Source of the DNA: Eudromia elegans | Taxonomy: Eukaryota > Chordata > Aves > Tinamiformes > Tinamidae | Assembly (NCBI GenBank): GCA_003342815.1 | Contig: PTEX01000029.1 | Location: 63,576 to 127,575, forward strand | DNA length: 64,000 nucleotides | Direction of reading: 5' to 3' | In this document: one piece after another, positions 1 to 13,200 of the stretch | Numbering within the stretch: position 1 is the first letter of the stretch | Layout: the number at the start of each line of letters is the position of its first letter | Position numbers and translations under genes: made by a program | Notes under the pieces: model-generated | The model's input: only the letters and a program-made list of their open reading frames with translations | Told to the model about the DNA's origin: nothing | Database searches by the model: none

Positions 1-1000
1 CGGCGCCCCGGCGGGGTGGGCAGGGCTGGGCTGCGCCGGCTGCTCCCGCCGCCCGCGCTCCCTTCCCTTCCTTTCCCTGCCCGTGGCCCGGCCGGCCCCT
101 CCCCCGCCGCCCATTGATTGCCCGCGCGCGAGGCGCACGCGGCGCTGCCGGCTCGGCCGGGCCGCCGCCGGGCCCCGCGCTCCCCGCGGCCCCGTTACCT
201 GGCTCGGCCCCGCTTGACTCGGCGCTGCCGGGTCCCCCTCGCCGCAGCCCCCGCCTCAGCCCGGCCCGCTCCGCCTCCTGCTCCAGCCCGTCGGGGAACA
301 ATGACGTCCCTCCGCCGGCCTCTTGCATCCGGGGCCCGGCGCCGGCCGGGCAGGCGGGCGGGGGGAGGAGAGGAGGCGGCGGCGGCGGCGGGGGGAGCAG
401 CGAGCTCCTCCGGGTCAGGCGGGGAGCAGCACCGCCCCTGCGCCGCCGCCGGGAGCCGCTAGAGGGGGCTCGGCGACCCCNGCTCAGGGCGAGGGGTTGC
501 GTCGCCAGCGCCGCCGCGGCGCGGAAGGCCGGGGGCGGCCGCCCGGGGCTGCGGGAGGCGCGGGCCCGGCAGCGGGGCGGTGCTGCCGCCTGACCCGGAG
601 GAGCTCGCTGCTTCACCCGAGCCCTGCCCGCGCCTCCGCCCCTGGGCGCCCGTTCACCCCCGCGCGGTTAACGCTTTGCTGCTCCGCGCCCAAGGCGCGC
701 CCGTGAGGCGCCGGCGCGGCCGCCGGGACCGCCCCCGAGAGGCGGGCAGCTGCGCCGGGCGCGAGCGCGGCCGGCAGCCCAGGAGCGGCCGCCATGTGGC
801 GGGGAGCGAGACGGGGCCGCGCCGCCGAGACTCCTCGGTCGTTGCCGGCGGTGCCCCGCGCCGTGGCGCCCGCCATCGAGTTCCCGGAGGAGGGCCCGGA
901 GCCGCGCTTCGACGGTAAGCGGGGCCGCGGGAGCCCGGCCCGGGCGGATGAGAAGCGGCCCTCGCCGCCAGCTCCGTGAGGGGAAGGAGGGAGGCGGGGG
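1..1000. promoter_or_regulatory. CpG island / EIF2AK1 promoter region
   Basis: Very GC-rich, CpG-dense sequence runs from the window edge through EIF2AK1 exon 1 and into intron 1. It contains a CRE-like TGACGTC at 302-308, a (GGC)5 run near 375-391 and G-runs able to form a quadruplex. Long open frames on both strands here are a by-product of GC content. The EIF2AK1 start codon at 794 lies in a near-perfect Kozak context (GCCGCCATG). The island extends about 800 bp upstream of that codon, so it may also serve a divergent gene outside the window; I cannot identify one. The transcription start is not determined. Confidence 0.75.
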
Positions 1001-1242
1001 CCGTGGGGAGGACTGATGCAAGAGCGAGCGGCGCGCCTGGCACCCGCGGTAACTGCCCCGCTTCCTGGTAGACTTGGCCTCTCTTTACCCCCGGGGTAGA
1101 CCTGACCTCCCGTTTCAGGTGTCTTCATGGGCACTTACATAAATGGGCTGTAGTTGGAGACCGATTAACGGCTTAAGCTCATTCACGTGTGGTTGTGTGC
1201 AATCTGTCCGTGAGACACGTGGGGTCTGAAGGTGTTTGTGGT

Positions 1243-1291
<49 letters not shown>

Positions 1292-4200
1292 CGGTGGGAA
1301 GGAGCTCAGCGCTCGCCCGTGCCTCCGCAGAGTCGGACGTGCCGGCCGAGCTGCGCGTGGCCAACGGCTCGCAGAAGTTCGTCAACTTCACCTCCACCAT
1401 TCAGAACCAGCTGCTGCTGGTGTCGCTGCTGGAGCACCTCTGCCACATGTACACACACAACCCCGTGCACTCCCGCTGCCTGTTCCGCAGTGAGTAAGAG
1501 GAGCGCGGGCCCCTCTCCCCAGCCGCCTTGCTGGCCTGCATCCCCCGAGTTGACTGTGCAGAGTTACCCTGAAGGGTCGTTAAAAAAGTTACGGTGCAGA
1601 GTTGCCATGCAGGGTCATAAAAATCCTCATAAAAATGTTCATCCCCTTGGGGANAGGACAAGAGTACTGCTGAGGAGAGGGTGAATGCCCTCCATCAGCT
1701 TTGCAAAATGAGGTCCACATGTACTTGTAGGTATCAGAGAGGGGTGGTTCTGTTCCTGCAAAATCATGACAGGCAAGTCACAAGAAGGGTAAAAAGTTGA
1801 TTTGAGTAAGAGACTATGCTCTGTAGATGTGCTAAAACTGGCCTAAAAGCACAGATGAAATAGAGGAGTCTAGTATTTCAAGAAATAGCCGTATTTTTCT
1901 ATGCGTCTTTTTCTGTGGATCTCAGAGGAGATCTTTTGAAAGTCCTTTATTTCCCATTGAAATTTTTTGACGTAATACTGTGAGCCCATTTTCTTAGGTG
2001 TGAGATATTTCTTTGGAAATTTGTTCAGGTGTAACTTTTTCTAGTCATTTTGTTTGAAAATTATCATTTTTGCCTTTCTTTCTGGTATGAATTCTAGAAA
2101 ATAGTGTGTGTTAAAAGATAAACTAATAGGCTGTTTTGGAAATACTGGTACTAAAGAATCATCTGCAACAATCCTTACAAGTAAGTCTGGAACTCCTAAA
2201 AGCTTTTAAGTACATTTTTTTGTAATATCTTCACAATTTTATCCATCTTTAGTACTTGTTATTTTTCTATGTGCTGTAGTTTTGTTTTCCTCAAGCTGAG
2301 AATAATGTGCTGCTTTGAGGAGGAAAAAAAAAAAAAGATGACTTTATTCTTCATACAGATACAGTTTGGACAATGGAGCGGGTAGTAAATAACTGTGTTA
2401 TGCCAGAGTAAAGGCGATTCCCACAACAGTGGCTCTAGTTTGGATTTAATTAGTTTTGATTGCAAGTAGTGTGGGAAAAGACTTCAGANTAGATAGAAGT
2501 GACTGAGCATGCANTTTTCCAAACATGCTCTCAAATAACTTTTTATCATTTAAAAAGAACTTTTGTTTGCATGGCTGTAGTGGCAGACTTTCTTTAAAGT
2601 GACTTTTTTCTATTCCTTTGCACAGTACTCCGACAGGCTTTCACAAGAACAGGGTTGCTCTCTCCTTTTGCTTTCTGTGATGAATTTAGTACTATAAGGT
2701 TGCAGCATAATAGAGCCATTACTGAACTAATGAAAGCAGCTAATCGACAAATACTTAATGGGGTAAGCCTTAAATTTGTTTGGCAAGTTTTGCGTTAAGG
2801 AATCAACACATCATTGTGTCCAAAGCAGCTTTTGCTTTGTGATTTTCTTAATATTGAATTGAGTATTTCAATAATTATGGCAAATGATGCTTCAGTCTAA
2901 TGTGGCTGTTGGGGCCAGTGTGAGGCAAGGTTCTGGACTGAAATAGCCAAATAAAAGCTTTTGAAATCAGCAATATTTTATTACTTATTAAATTAAAATA
3001 TCTATACACTTTAAAACATAGGCAAAATGTTTTAAGTGTTGGCAACAGTTTTTAAGACAATGAGCATGCATCCTTTACTGACTATAACTGTTCTGGTTGA
3101 TTATGTTAATGCTCTCACATTTATCTTAGTGAAGGGCATAATCTGTGCACTGCATAACGTGCCTCAGGCTGAATCAGACTGGTTTGCTTGTCAGCTGTTT
3201 GAGCTAAGCTAGTTAGTTTCNTCTTGAGCAGGTTTTAGTACTCTCATATCTATTCACCAACAAAACTCTAAAGGGCAATAATCTCTCCAGCAGAGATATG
3301 TTAAAAGATTGCTGGTGGGATAATAATAATACTTTAATTTGATTGAGATATGTGCAGAATGAATCTGTAACTTCATTTTTTTTTTCCTTAGAATGTAGTT
3401 ATAGATTCAGTTTTGATTATTTTGATTAAGTTGTTCATGCTTACATGTTCATAACTATTCCATGGGAGAGCTATTACTCTGCGTGGCATATTTTTATGAT
3501 AGACTTTGTTTTTTCATAGGAGCTCGATAATGGAGCTTCTCGTGCAATTGGGTATGTATTTGAAGTGTTTAGTAGGTATAAAAGTTAACTCTCTGGGCCC
3601 AATAAATAATCAGTTTTCCCTACTATGAATTTTATTAAGATTACATTTCCTATTTTGTCTACAAAGCATAGAACAAAGATGAAAATTTATCTGAAGTCTG
3701 TTGGTATCATCTGGGGAAAACTTTCTGCTTAAAATTTCTTGAATGCAAATCTCATAGTTAGTAGGGCCATACAAGAAAATTATCAGGTATAAGTATAAAG
3801 AAATAATTTTAACATTTATGTTAGCTTGGGTTATGAATTTGTAGTGCTTAAAATTACTCACACGTTAACTGTCCATGTGTATACCTTTGCTGAGTCTCCT
3901 GAGTTTTTTATTCTTTAATATAGCACTATCAAAGTACTTGTTTTGTTTTCATAATATAGATAATATTTCTAGATTGCCTGTACCTGTAGGTTATTTAGCA
4001 CCTTGTTTATAAGCTGTAATTTGGTTTAATGTAGTTAACTTTTTTTTGATTAGAGAAAAAGAATTTCTCTTTGAATCACAGACTTCACGATACTTGAATG
4101 AATTTGATGAGATTGCAAGGCTAGGAAAAGGAGGATACGGTAAAGTATACAAGGTATTGTTTACCCTCCATTTACAACTGATCTATTAGTAGCTATTTTT

Positions 4201-7200
4201 TTTAATGTAAGATAATTGATTTTTTTTTCCCTCTATTAGAAAAGTAAAAATATGCATTGTGCAATAGAACAGACCAGGAGAACCTACACCTTTAAGGGAA
4301 GTTTTTTCAAAAGATGCTTGGTAATGGTTTCTCTTCCCTGTTTTTAAGCAGCAGGAGATGAAGTGGCTTTCTTTTTTTTTTCTTTTTTTTTAAATTTGAC
4401 CTTTAAACAATAAATTAAAACTCTTATTTTTCATGTGATATATTCTGGTATATTAATTTAAAGCAGCGACAAAAACTGGTTAGTCCCCACACTCAAACAT
4501 TCTGGTTGTGGCAACTTAAAAGGAATGCAGTATTAATTTGAATGTAAACTGTCCAAACCACTGATGGATTATACTAAATACTTATAGTATACGGCCAACT
4601 TGGGTTTTCCATCTGGTAAGTGCCATGTGTAAATGGCAGTTATTGATAACCCAATTAAGCAGTTACCAGGACCTATTAGCATTAGGTGAGTATNTTTGTG
4701 ATAATTAGGACTTTCTGTTCAGAATAAAGAAAATATATCTTTTTTTTTTTGATCAACAATGTTGTTATAGTGAGTATACATTTTACGTCTCTAAAATATT
4801 AGAATGTGTAAGATCACNCCATTTGGGGTCATAAAGCATGTAGCTGAGTTGTTTGCTGGTGTTTCTAAACATTGGGTGTGATGCTGAATTTGTCAGCCTA
4901 TTGTTAGGTTATTTTGACTAGTCCATGAATTAGAGCTGAAAATCTATGTGAACAACTTTTTTTTGAGAGGTAGATAGGTGTAGACTATATTTCATGCAAT
5001 TTGAATTAGATGTTTTCACTCTTGAAAAAGGCAGAAGCAGAGTGTCTTTCTGTTAGACAGCTAGGGTTTAATCTCAGATTTNTTCTCTACTATGGGTGAA
5101 GGTTATCTGAACAGAGAGCAGATTTATTTTTTAGAAAACAGTTGATTCTAAAGTATTTAATAACACATTGATTTAAATGCATTGAATTCTAATTTTGTCC
5201 TGTTAAAATTGCNTCTAGGTCAGAAACAAATTAGATGGTCAGTTTTATGCTATTAAAAGAATTAACATTAAGAAGGCTACAAGAAGAGACTGCATGAAGG
5301 TATTATTTTTCCTGTCAATCATCTCTAATTCCCTGGGTACTGTAACTGATTCCGATCTAATTTAGTAGTGCAGTTAATGTTTCCCAAAATATTAAATGCA
5401 AGAACTGTTTTCTGTAAGATATATTCTGAGTTTTTAAATGTTTGGCCATAACTGAATCTAGTAGAAAAGAGTAATTGAGAGATGTAAGGCCATGAAAGGG
5501 AACATATCATTGACTTGAAGTTAANCCACCCTGCAGTTATAAAATCATAATTTGTCTGACACCTTCCAAATTTCCATCTTTATTGCAGTGATTGCTCATT
5601 CTCTCTAAGAAACTAATATGTTTTGTTAGCTCATGAATTTGCAAATAATAAAGGAATAAAGGATAATTATATTCTTTCTACTTGGTGATTTTTTTAGGTG
5701 CTACGAGAAGTTAAAGTGCTGGCTGGGCTGCAGCACCCAAATGTTGTAGGCTATCACACAGCTTGGATGGAACATGCCCAACTAGCATGTCCAAAAGGGA
5801 AGTACAGTGTATTGCATTATTATTGCATCTGACTTGTAATATCTGTGCTATTAATTTGCAAGAGAATCTTTACTTCTTTGATAAAATAACTTTTTTTTTC
5901 TGATTAAAATATAACAAACAAAAAAGCTAGAAATGAACAGCAGGTCTTGATGTCCCTCTGTGCACATCAAACTCTAATTTTATAACTTGCTTGCTGTGTA
6001 ATGGTGAGTTTAGNACTGTGAAAGTGTTAGCTTTTCTTCTGCCTAATATTTGAAGAGGATTTTGATGTGTGAAATTCAGTGGAATACAATGAAAAACTTT
6101 TAATGTGAGAACTAGGGAATTGACTAGGAGAGGAATGAATAGTACGGAGCAAACTANGTCAGATTTATGGGGCAAGTGCTGTATAATGAATAGTAGAGGG
6201 GAAAAATCCACAAATTTGCTAGCGTGATGTGAAATCTCAAAGCTGTGACNGAGCTGGGATAGCCCTCCTGCTGTGCTCCTCCTCTTACCTGTCTAAGAAC
6301 ATTTTTGAAAACAATTTAGAAAGACTGAAAGAACTTGGAAATAATTTAATGCCCTCTTATTCTGTTTTCCACAAGAGAGTTTTTAAATAAAACTGATTAA
6401 TTTAGTTTTATATTTCTGCAGTGGCAGAGCTTGCTTTTTTTTTTTTTTTTTTTTTTTTTAAGCTCTGCCTGAAACAGCTCAGAATTCATCTGTTTTTTTT
6501 TATCTACATTGTGTATCTTCCTTCCTGTCCCACTTTTCTCTGTTAAGTTTCTCTTTTCTCAGCCCTTCCCACACTTTGTCCTTTGCTCCCTTTCTAATCC
6601 TAATCTACCGGTTCCTTTCTTTCTTGTCCTCTTCCTAAGTCTTTAGGATTTAAATCTTTTATCCTTAGTGAGAGGTTTGCTTATCCTGTATATGACTTCA
6701 TTGCTTTCCAGTCATTAACTTGACTCCCCAGTCTGCTGTGAGCACAAAAGGAAATGCATAGGAATTTGTTTAATACAGTAAAACAGAGATACTCTGATAC
6801 TGAGAACTTTGAAGGATATAACATCTAAGTTCTAGAAGTAAATCACCAGCATTTAAATACTGATAATACAGGTAGCTAACTAGATATATGGGTAGGTCCT
6901 GTGCTAGTTATGATTACTGTTAGCTTACGAAAATTGGTTATTTCATCTTTGGTTTAGCACACATTTCAGAAGCAAACAGCTGTCTCTTTCACATAAATAT
7001 GCAATTTTAATGAAAATTATTCCCAAAATATTAGGTACACCCAAAACAGTGGCAGGATGATGCCAAGGATTATGCCTTATGTAGATGCTTCTTTAACTCT
7101 TTGTATCATTACTATGTTAGAAGCCCTGATTTTGAACTGGCTAAATTCTTAAAAGTGAAATCTGGATAAATGTATAAAAGAGCCCAGGACAATCCCTTTG

Positions 7201-10200
7201 GTGATCTCTTAACCACACTTATTTCTTAAAAAAAGATGTGAAAGATGAATTAGACAGTGCTATGCTTAGTAGAATAAGGAATACCTTTTTTTTCAGCAGC
7301 CAAAACAGAGAAAGATATTTGAAGATAATTAAGTTATAAATTCAGTAAATGACTATAACTTAAACGTTAATTTTCAGTTGATATCTGTATGCTTTATTTT
7401 ATAAAATATCGTGTTTATCTTTTCATCTAATAGATAAAGCAATAATGAATTTGNAGCCATTGTCTTTGGAACAAGAAGATGGCAAGTAAGTATTATATAT
7501 ATGAATGGTAATGTTTATTTAGCCTCCACATAAGATTAAAAAACAAGCCTTAAAAGATTACAAAGTTCGCCATATATTTACAAAAGTGCTGTTTACTTAC
7601 AATTACAACCAAATAAGTGTTAATTATCCTTGCCATTGTTTTCCATTTCGGTTGCGTAAGCTGAAGAATATTGTCTGACAATCCTACCTAGTTTAGATCT
7701 TGGATTTCTAGGCGCCTGACTGTAGTTCTGGGCTTCAAGCTCATTTCAAAGATTTTGTGTTATTTGCCAACATTTTTTAATAACTCTAGAGTTTTATTAG
7801 AATGAATTTCTTATTACAAAAAGGTTATTTTTCAGGGTTATTAAGTTACTTTTAAGGGCAGGGTGGGAGAGGGGGAAGTAGATTAGAATCTCCTTCCCTA
7901 AGGATATTGATTTCAATGGGCAATATTATAGCAGGCAAGAAAATGAACTCCATCATACTTATGCACATTGAATACTGTGATCTAGGCTTGCATGTAACAG
8001 TGAGCTGTGTAAGATATCAAAAATCTGATGCAAATGCATTTTGCAATAAAAAAAAAAATTGGAGAACTCCATGTTACGAAATAGATGGTATAAAACTGTA
8101 CATATTTTGATTTCTCTCCCTTACTTTATTCTTTTCAGTGATCACTGTCACCTTCAGAGTGTGGAAAGTGATAGTTCAATTATCTTTGCTGATCTTACCT
8201 CACAAGAAAGGAAGTCCCATGATTGTACGAGTTTTGAAAATGTGAATAATGAATCAGTGCCCAGTATGGATGAAGGGAATGATTTTACTAGCAGCAGTAG
8301 CAAAATTTATGCAGAAACAGATAAGTGCAAATTATCTGTAGAATTGCAAGAAGATTCTGCAGCTCATGCTGACAGCACATCAAGTGATTTTAAAAGTCAT
8401 TCGTCATATGGACCTCATTCTAGTCTGCATAATGACAGTAGCACTGGAAGTAAGTCCTGCCTTGAAGGAAGCTCTCGAACGGATATAGCTCTGTGTGAAG
8501 AGTTTGAGGTAAAGGGAGTTCTCTTTAAATGTGTTTACTGCTTTTTCAGTTGATGGTGTTTGCAAAGTAGAATTAGGTAGACATAGGAATGATCTATAAT
8601 AATAATTTTTGTAAATGAAATGACTGGGATTAGAGCCAAAAGTAAAACAATAATTTTCTGTAAGTGGATAATACCAATATAGGGAAGGTGACCTCTGGAC
8701 CTGCCAAAATCCAGCATAGAGGAGTGATCTCTGTATATTTGACATTCTGGGTCCTTTCAAAGAATCCATATGAATTTAAAAAAAAAAAACAAACCAAAAA
8801 CAGATGAAAACTCTACCCATGCATAAAATATCAAATTTGAAAGTCTTCCACATTCAGTAGTGATGGGTAACAAAGATTATTTTTAAAGCATCTAAATATG
8901 TACCTATACGGTGTAGGCTTAAGCTTGTGTCATTAGGTATTACTTATGATAGAGAAAGAAGCAGGGAAAGGTGAGGGAATCACTACTGTGCTTATACTTC
9001 TGGACCTTTGATGGTGTTCACACCACTGAATTATTTTGTATGATGTAGTCAGCACTGGAATGTTTCAAGCTTTTGCCTTCATTTGAAGTTCCTTCTTATG
9101 GAAATGCCAGATTGCACAGATGTTAGATTTGTCTGATTATCAAATGAGCCAACGCATTATAGTACACAGTCACATATTCATACCAATAAATCATAAAGCT
9201 CATCTCAAGAGGTTGCCATATTTTAGTATTTTATATTAATTTACCTTATTTTTGTAAATCGGAATGCATTTTCTGTTCAGTATGTCTAGGAAAAAAAAAG
9301 GAACAAAAGTAGTCTTCAGCTGTCATTTGAACCTGAAAGGCTGTTTTGTTAGCTTTTACCATGAGCTAAAANTGATATTTAGTTTAAAACTGAATTTGTT
9401 TTACTAGCTTTAAAGGAAATGTATAAGTAAATACTGTTTATACTACAGTGGCGTAATTATGGACCAGTATTTTTCTGTTAGGTGGAGTATCGTTTGATGC
9501 TTTATATTCAAATGCAACTGTGTGAAATCTCCTTGTGGGACTGGATTGTTGACCGCAATATGAAATGCAGTGAGAGAACAGAGGAAACTTTCAGTAAGAT
9601 TCATCACTATTTTTAAAAAAGTTGTTAATTCAATGTAAAGCAAATATTCTCTTGGGAGAACCATGGGAAATTCTAGCTTTTTACCTATACACTCTGTTTA
9701 AAATTTGTTCTGGGTCATAAAGAAACTGAATCCAACAAGACCTGCCATGATAAATAAAGCAACTCAGTAAAATCAGTTAACAATTTAGTTTTCAAATTGT
9801 TTTAAGGTCAGTATCATCTGGTGGATGTCACTTGGACCATGAAAATTTTTCAAGAGTTGTTAGANGGAGTGTGCTATATCCACAGCATGGGAGTGATGCA
9901 TCGAGACCTTAAAGTAAGTTCATCAGTCTACCATTTGAGATTAAAGAAAGATAACCTGAGCTATGGGTTATTGAAAACAATGTCTTAATTCACTTTCAGA
10001 TAACTTGTGCAGTTAAGAATTTAGCTGCAGTATNACATTGCTAATGACAGTTGCTGTATTTCAAAATGGTTCCTGTCTGTCTAAGGTACTGNAATTGCAA
10101 GTGTCCCTCAGTGAAGTAATTAAAAGTTTGATTCCGTTCCTATTAAAAGTAACAAAGCGTAAACTTGGAAAAAATAAATTTGGAATGGATAAGGAGGCCT

Positions 10201-13200
10201 TTTTTGAGTTCCTGCATAGATTTTTTTTTCAATACTGTAGACATACAAATAGTTTCAACTTCATACTGGCTTGAATGATAAGCATGGGTAGAATACATGT
10301 TGCTTTTTCATTCAGTAATTTAACTGTTAAACTCAAATAGTAAGAACTTCAACATCTCTTTTCCTACTTTACTTTCTACTGGTGATCTCTGCATCTGATC
10401 TAATAGCTATGTAAGGAAATTAGTGTAAAGATGATCATGATTTTTAAAACTCCATATGTGAAAATTGGAAATTACTTCAAAACACACAATGTTATTGTGC
10501 GTTCTGGGTTAATTTTATTTTTTTTGATGGACTGTTTAAGGGTTAACATTTTTTTAGTTTGTTTCCCTGTCATCCATGTTATCATCATGGTCTTATTTTC
10601 CAAAGTGTTGAGAAGTCCTCGTAATTGTATAAATAATTCCATACAATTACTGGAAGTCTCTTTTTGAGCCAGTACTTACACTTTTCGCCATAAATTCTTC
10701 TAACAGTGAAGATGCAGATGTCCTGCAGAGATGGTAGTTTATTTGATAAAGTTATAAGGCAATCTTTCAGCATTTGAAATTCTGAGAACAAAAGTCCAGG
10801 CGGTAGATGTCCTTGATTATCTCTTAACCTCAATGGATATGAAAGTCCTAGTAACTTGTTCAGCAGTGCCATATACTTCAAATTTGTTCTGTGCTGAAGA
10901 AATGTGAATAGTGGAGATTGTCCATCTCTTGTTAAGCTATTCACATCTGCTTTATACTCTAATAGGAGATCAACTATTTCCTTTCTGCCACCTGAGCAAG
11001 CTTCGTGAATAGCTGTTCGTCCNTCATGATCTTGGATATTTACTTTGGCTCCATTATTTAATAGTAAACGAATGCAATCTATGTTGGTACCTAAAATTCT
11101 GCTTGCTTTAAATGNTGCTGTGCACACTGCAAAATGAAGGGCGGTTCTTCCACATTTTGGATTGGGAAAATTAATGTTTGCTCCATAGGCGATGAGAGTT
11201 GCTGTTGCCTGTTCATCTAGTGCCACTGCAGCTATGTGAAGAGCTGTCCTGCCAAACTTGTCCNTGTCATCTATGTTGGCACCATGCTCCATAAGAACAG
11301 ATATGGCTTGAAAGCCTTCAGACCGTTGGCCTAACCGTAGAAGACTGTCATTTTTGTGATTACTCATTTCAGGATTTATATGATGTTTTACCTTGTGCAA
11401 GGTACAGAGAGACTTTTCTGTATTATGTTGNAAAATTGGTTGATTTCTCTGGAGTTTGTCTGAGATGGATGCCCCAGCTGTGTAGCTCCTAGGCAAGTTT
11501 AGTAGGAGAAGGTGAAGTGCTGTGTAACCTCTGTTATTCCTGTAACATAATTTGTTTTTATCAGGTAAACAAAAGTGTCATATATATAGTAAGAGTTTCA
11601 GGAGAATATTTTAAAGGCTGAAGATGACTGAGATTAAACCTTCNAAACTGGAGAAGCATAGCATAGTAACAGGTCCCAGAAGTTCAGTTAGAACAGATTT
11701 TATGCACTGCTGTGACCCATCCAAAGCTGGATCAGTAAGTTATTTTCACTAAACATNGCCCTTCTGTGCGTAAAGTGTTTAGCCTTCAGACCCGCTCTTT
11801 CCCAGTTTTCTAGCGTGAAAAATAAGACTTTTTGGTTCCGCTTCAGGTGAGTGAAGGTNGCAGAAGGAGCGTTAAGAGCTGCATGGTGCAGGCAGCAGAT
11901 CCCTCGTGGCTGTAGCCTAATCTGGCCGCATTTAGGGATCCAGGTGAAGGGATTATGGAGTGTCGGGACAAATCTGAGACCAGATTTGTATAACAAATCA
12001 GTGCAGTTTAGCAAGTGGTAGGACTACTTCTTGCCTTTTTACTCTATTTTCAGTATTTTTCTTTGAATTCCTGTAACAAGGCATTTTGCCATGTAAAACA
12101 GGTATTCAACAATGATTAGTGTTATGTGACTACATTAACAGATACTTTTTCTGATAGTGGTTTCGGTTAATTTCAATTTTAAGCCTATAGCATTCATGTT
12201 GAATGGTAGTATGCATGTGTGTGTATGTTCTTGATAGAATACCACAAAAGCATCTTCATGGGCCCTACCTTATTTTTGGATCAGCACCCGATTCTAGCAA
12301 ACATTGCAAACTTCTTTCTTTTCTGTACTTAGCAGCTAAGTGAATTGGAGAGTTAGCATGATCCTGCACAAAATGAAGCAAGTTATGAGTACTGGTTATT
12401 ATATTTCTGATGTAGGGTTTTTTTCCCCATTTTGTGCTTGATTTTTGAAGGTGATTTCTGCAGCCATTTTTATAGTTGCAGTTTTAAGGCAAAGGTTCCT
12501 AATTTCTTCATTTATCATGGGATTAAGGAAGATTGATAAAATGTAGATACTTAATATCTGCCACAAATTGTACTGGAAATCAAGTCAGAGCAAGGACCTG
12601 GTACAAAATTCTGTCTCTGATAAGGGCCAATAGTGAGTGTCTCAGGGCCCAAGTAAGAACTTGAAGTTGTGGTTCAAGATACTTTGGCACCCTTCAGCCA
12701 TTTCTGGCTAATAGATTTCTTGAACTACATGTAGTATCTCATTAGGAATACCCACAAATTGCTATCAGGATTTGTCACTTTTTTTAAACTCAGGTGAACT
12801 CTAAGCAGGCATCCTGTGGCAGTATCTCCAGTTTAACTATGCTGTGCATAAGGATGCATAATAAATTAGTTTTGAGTTACCAGCAATAATTTAATGTCAC
12901 CTTTTTCATTTTTTGGAAGAGACAGTGACATTTATTTGCAGTTATTTCTTTTGTCATTAAACTACCTGCTTGGAAAATGCTGACGGAACCTTCTACAATT
13001 CTTTGTATTCAAACCTCATCTTTATTGCCATCAGTCACTGTGAAAACTGACTATTTATTCCTAACCTTTTGTGTTTTTAAATCAGTTCTTTATCCATGTG
13101 AGGACCATCGCTCTTATCTCACTGTATTTGAGTTTAGGAAGGGCCTTGGTGAGCATCTTGTGAAATGTCTTTTTGAAATCCAAGGAAGTGGATTGTCCAT

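Noticed and set aside
114-1134. Several 100-170 residue open frames on both strands of the first kilobase
   Set aside because: Pro/Ala/Arg-rich shadow frames of a CpG island. Only the EIF2AK1 exon 1 frame (from 794) shows family similarity and a proper donor.
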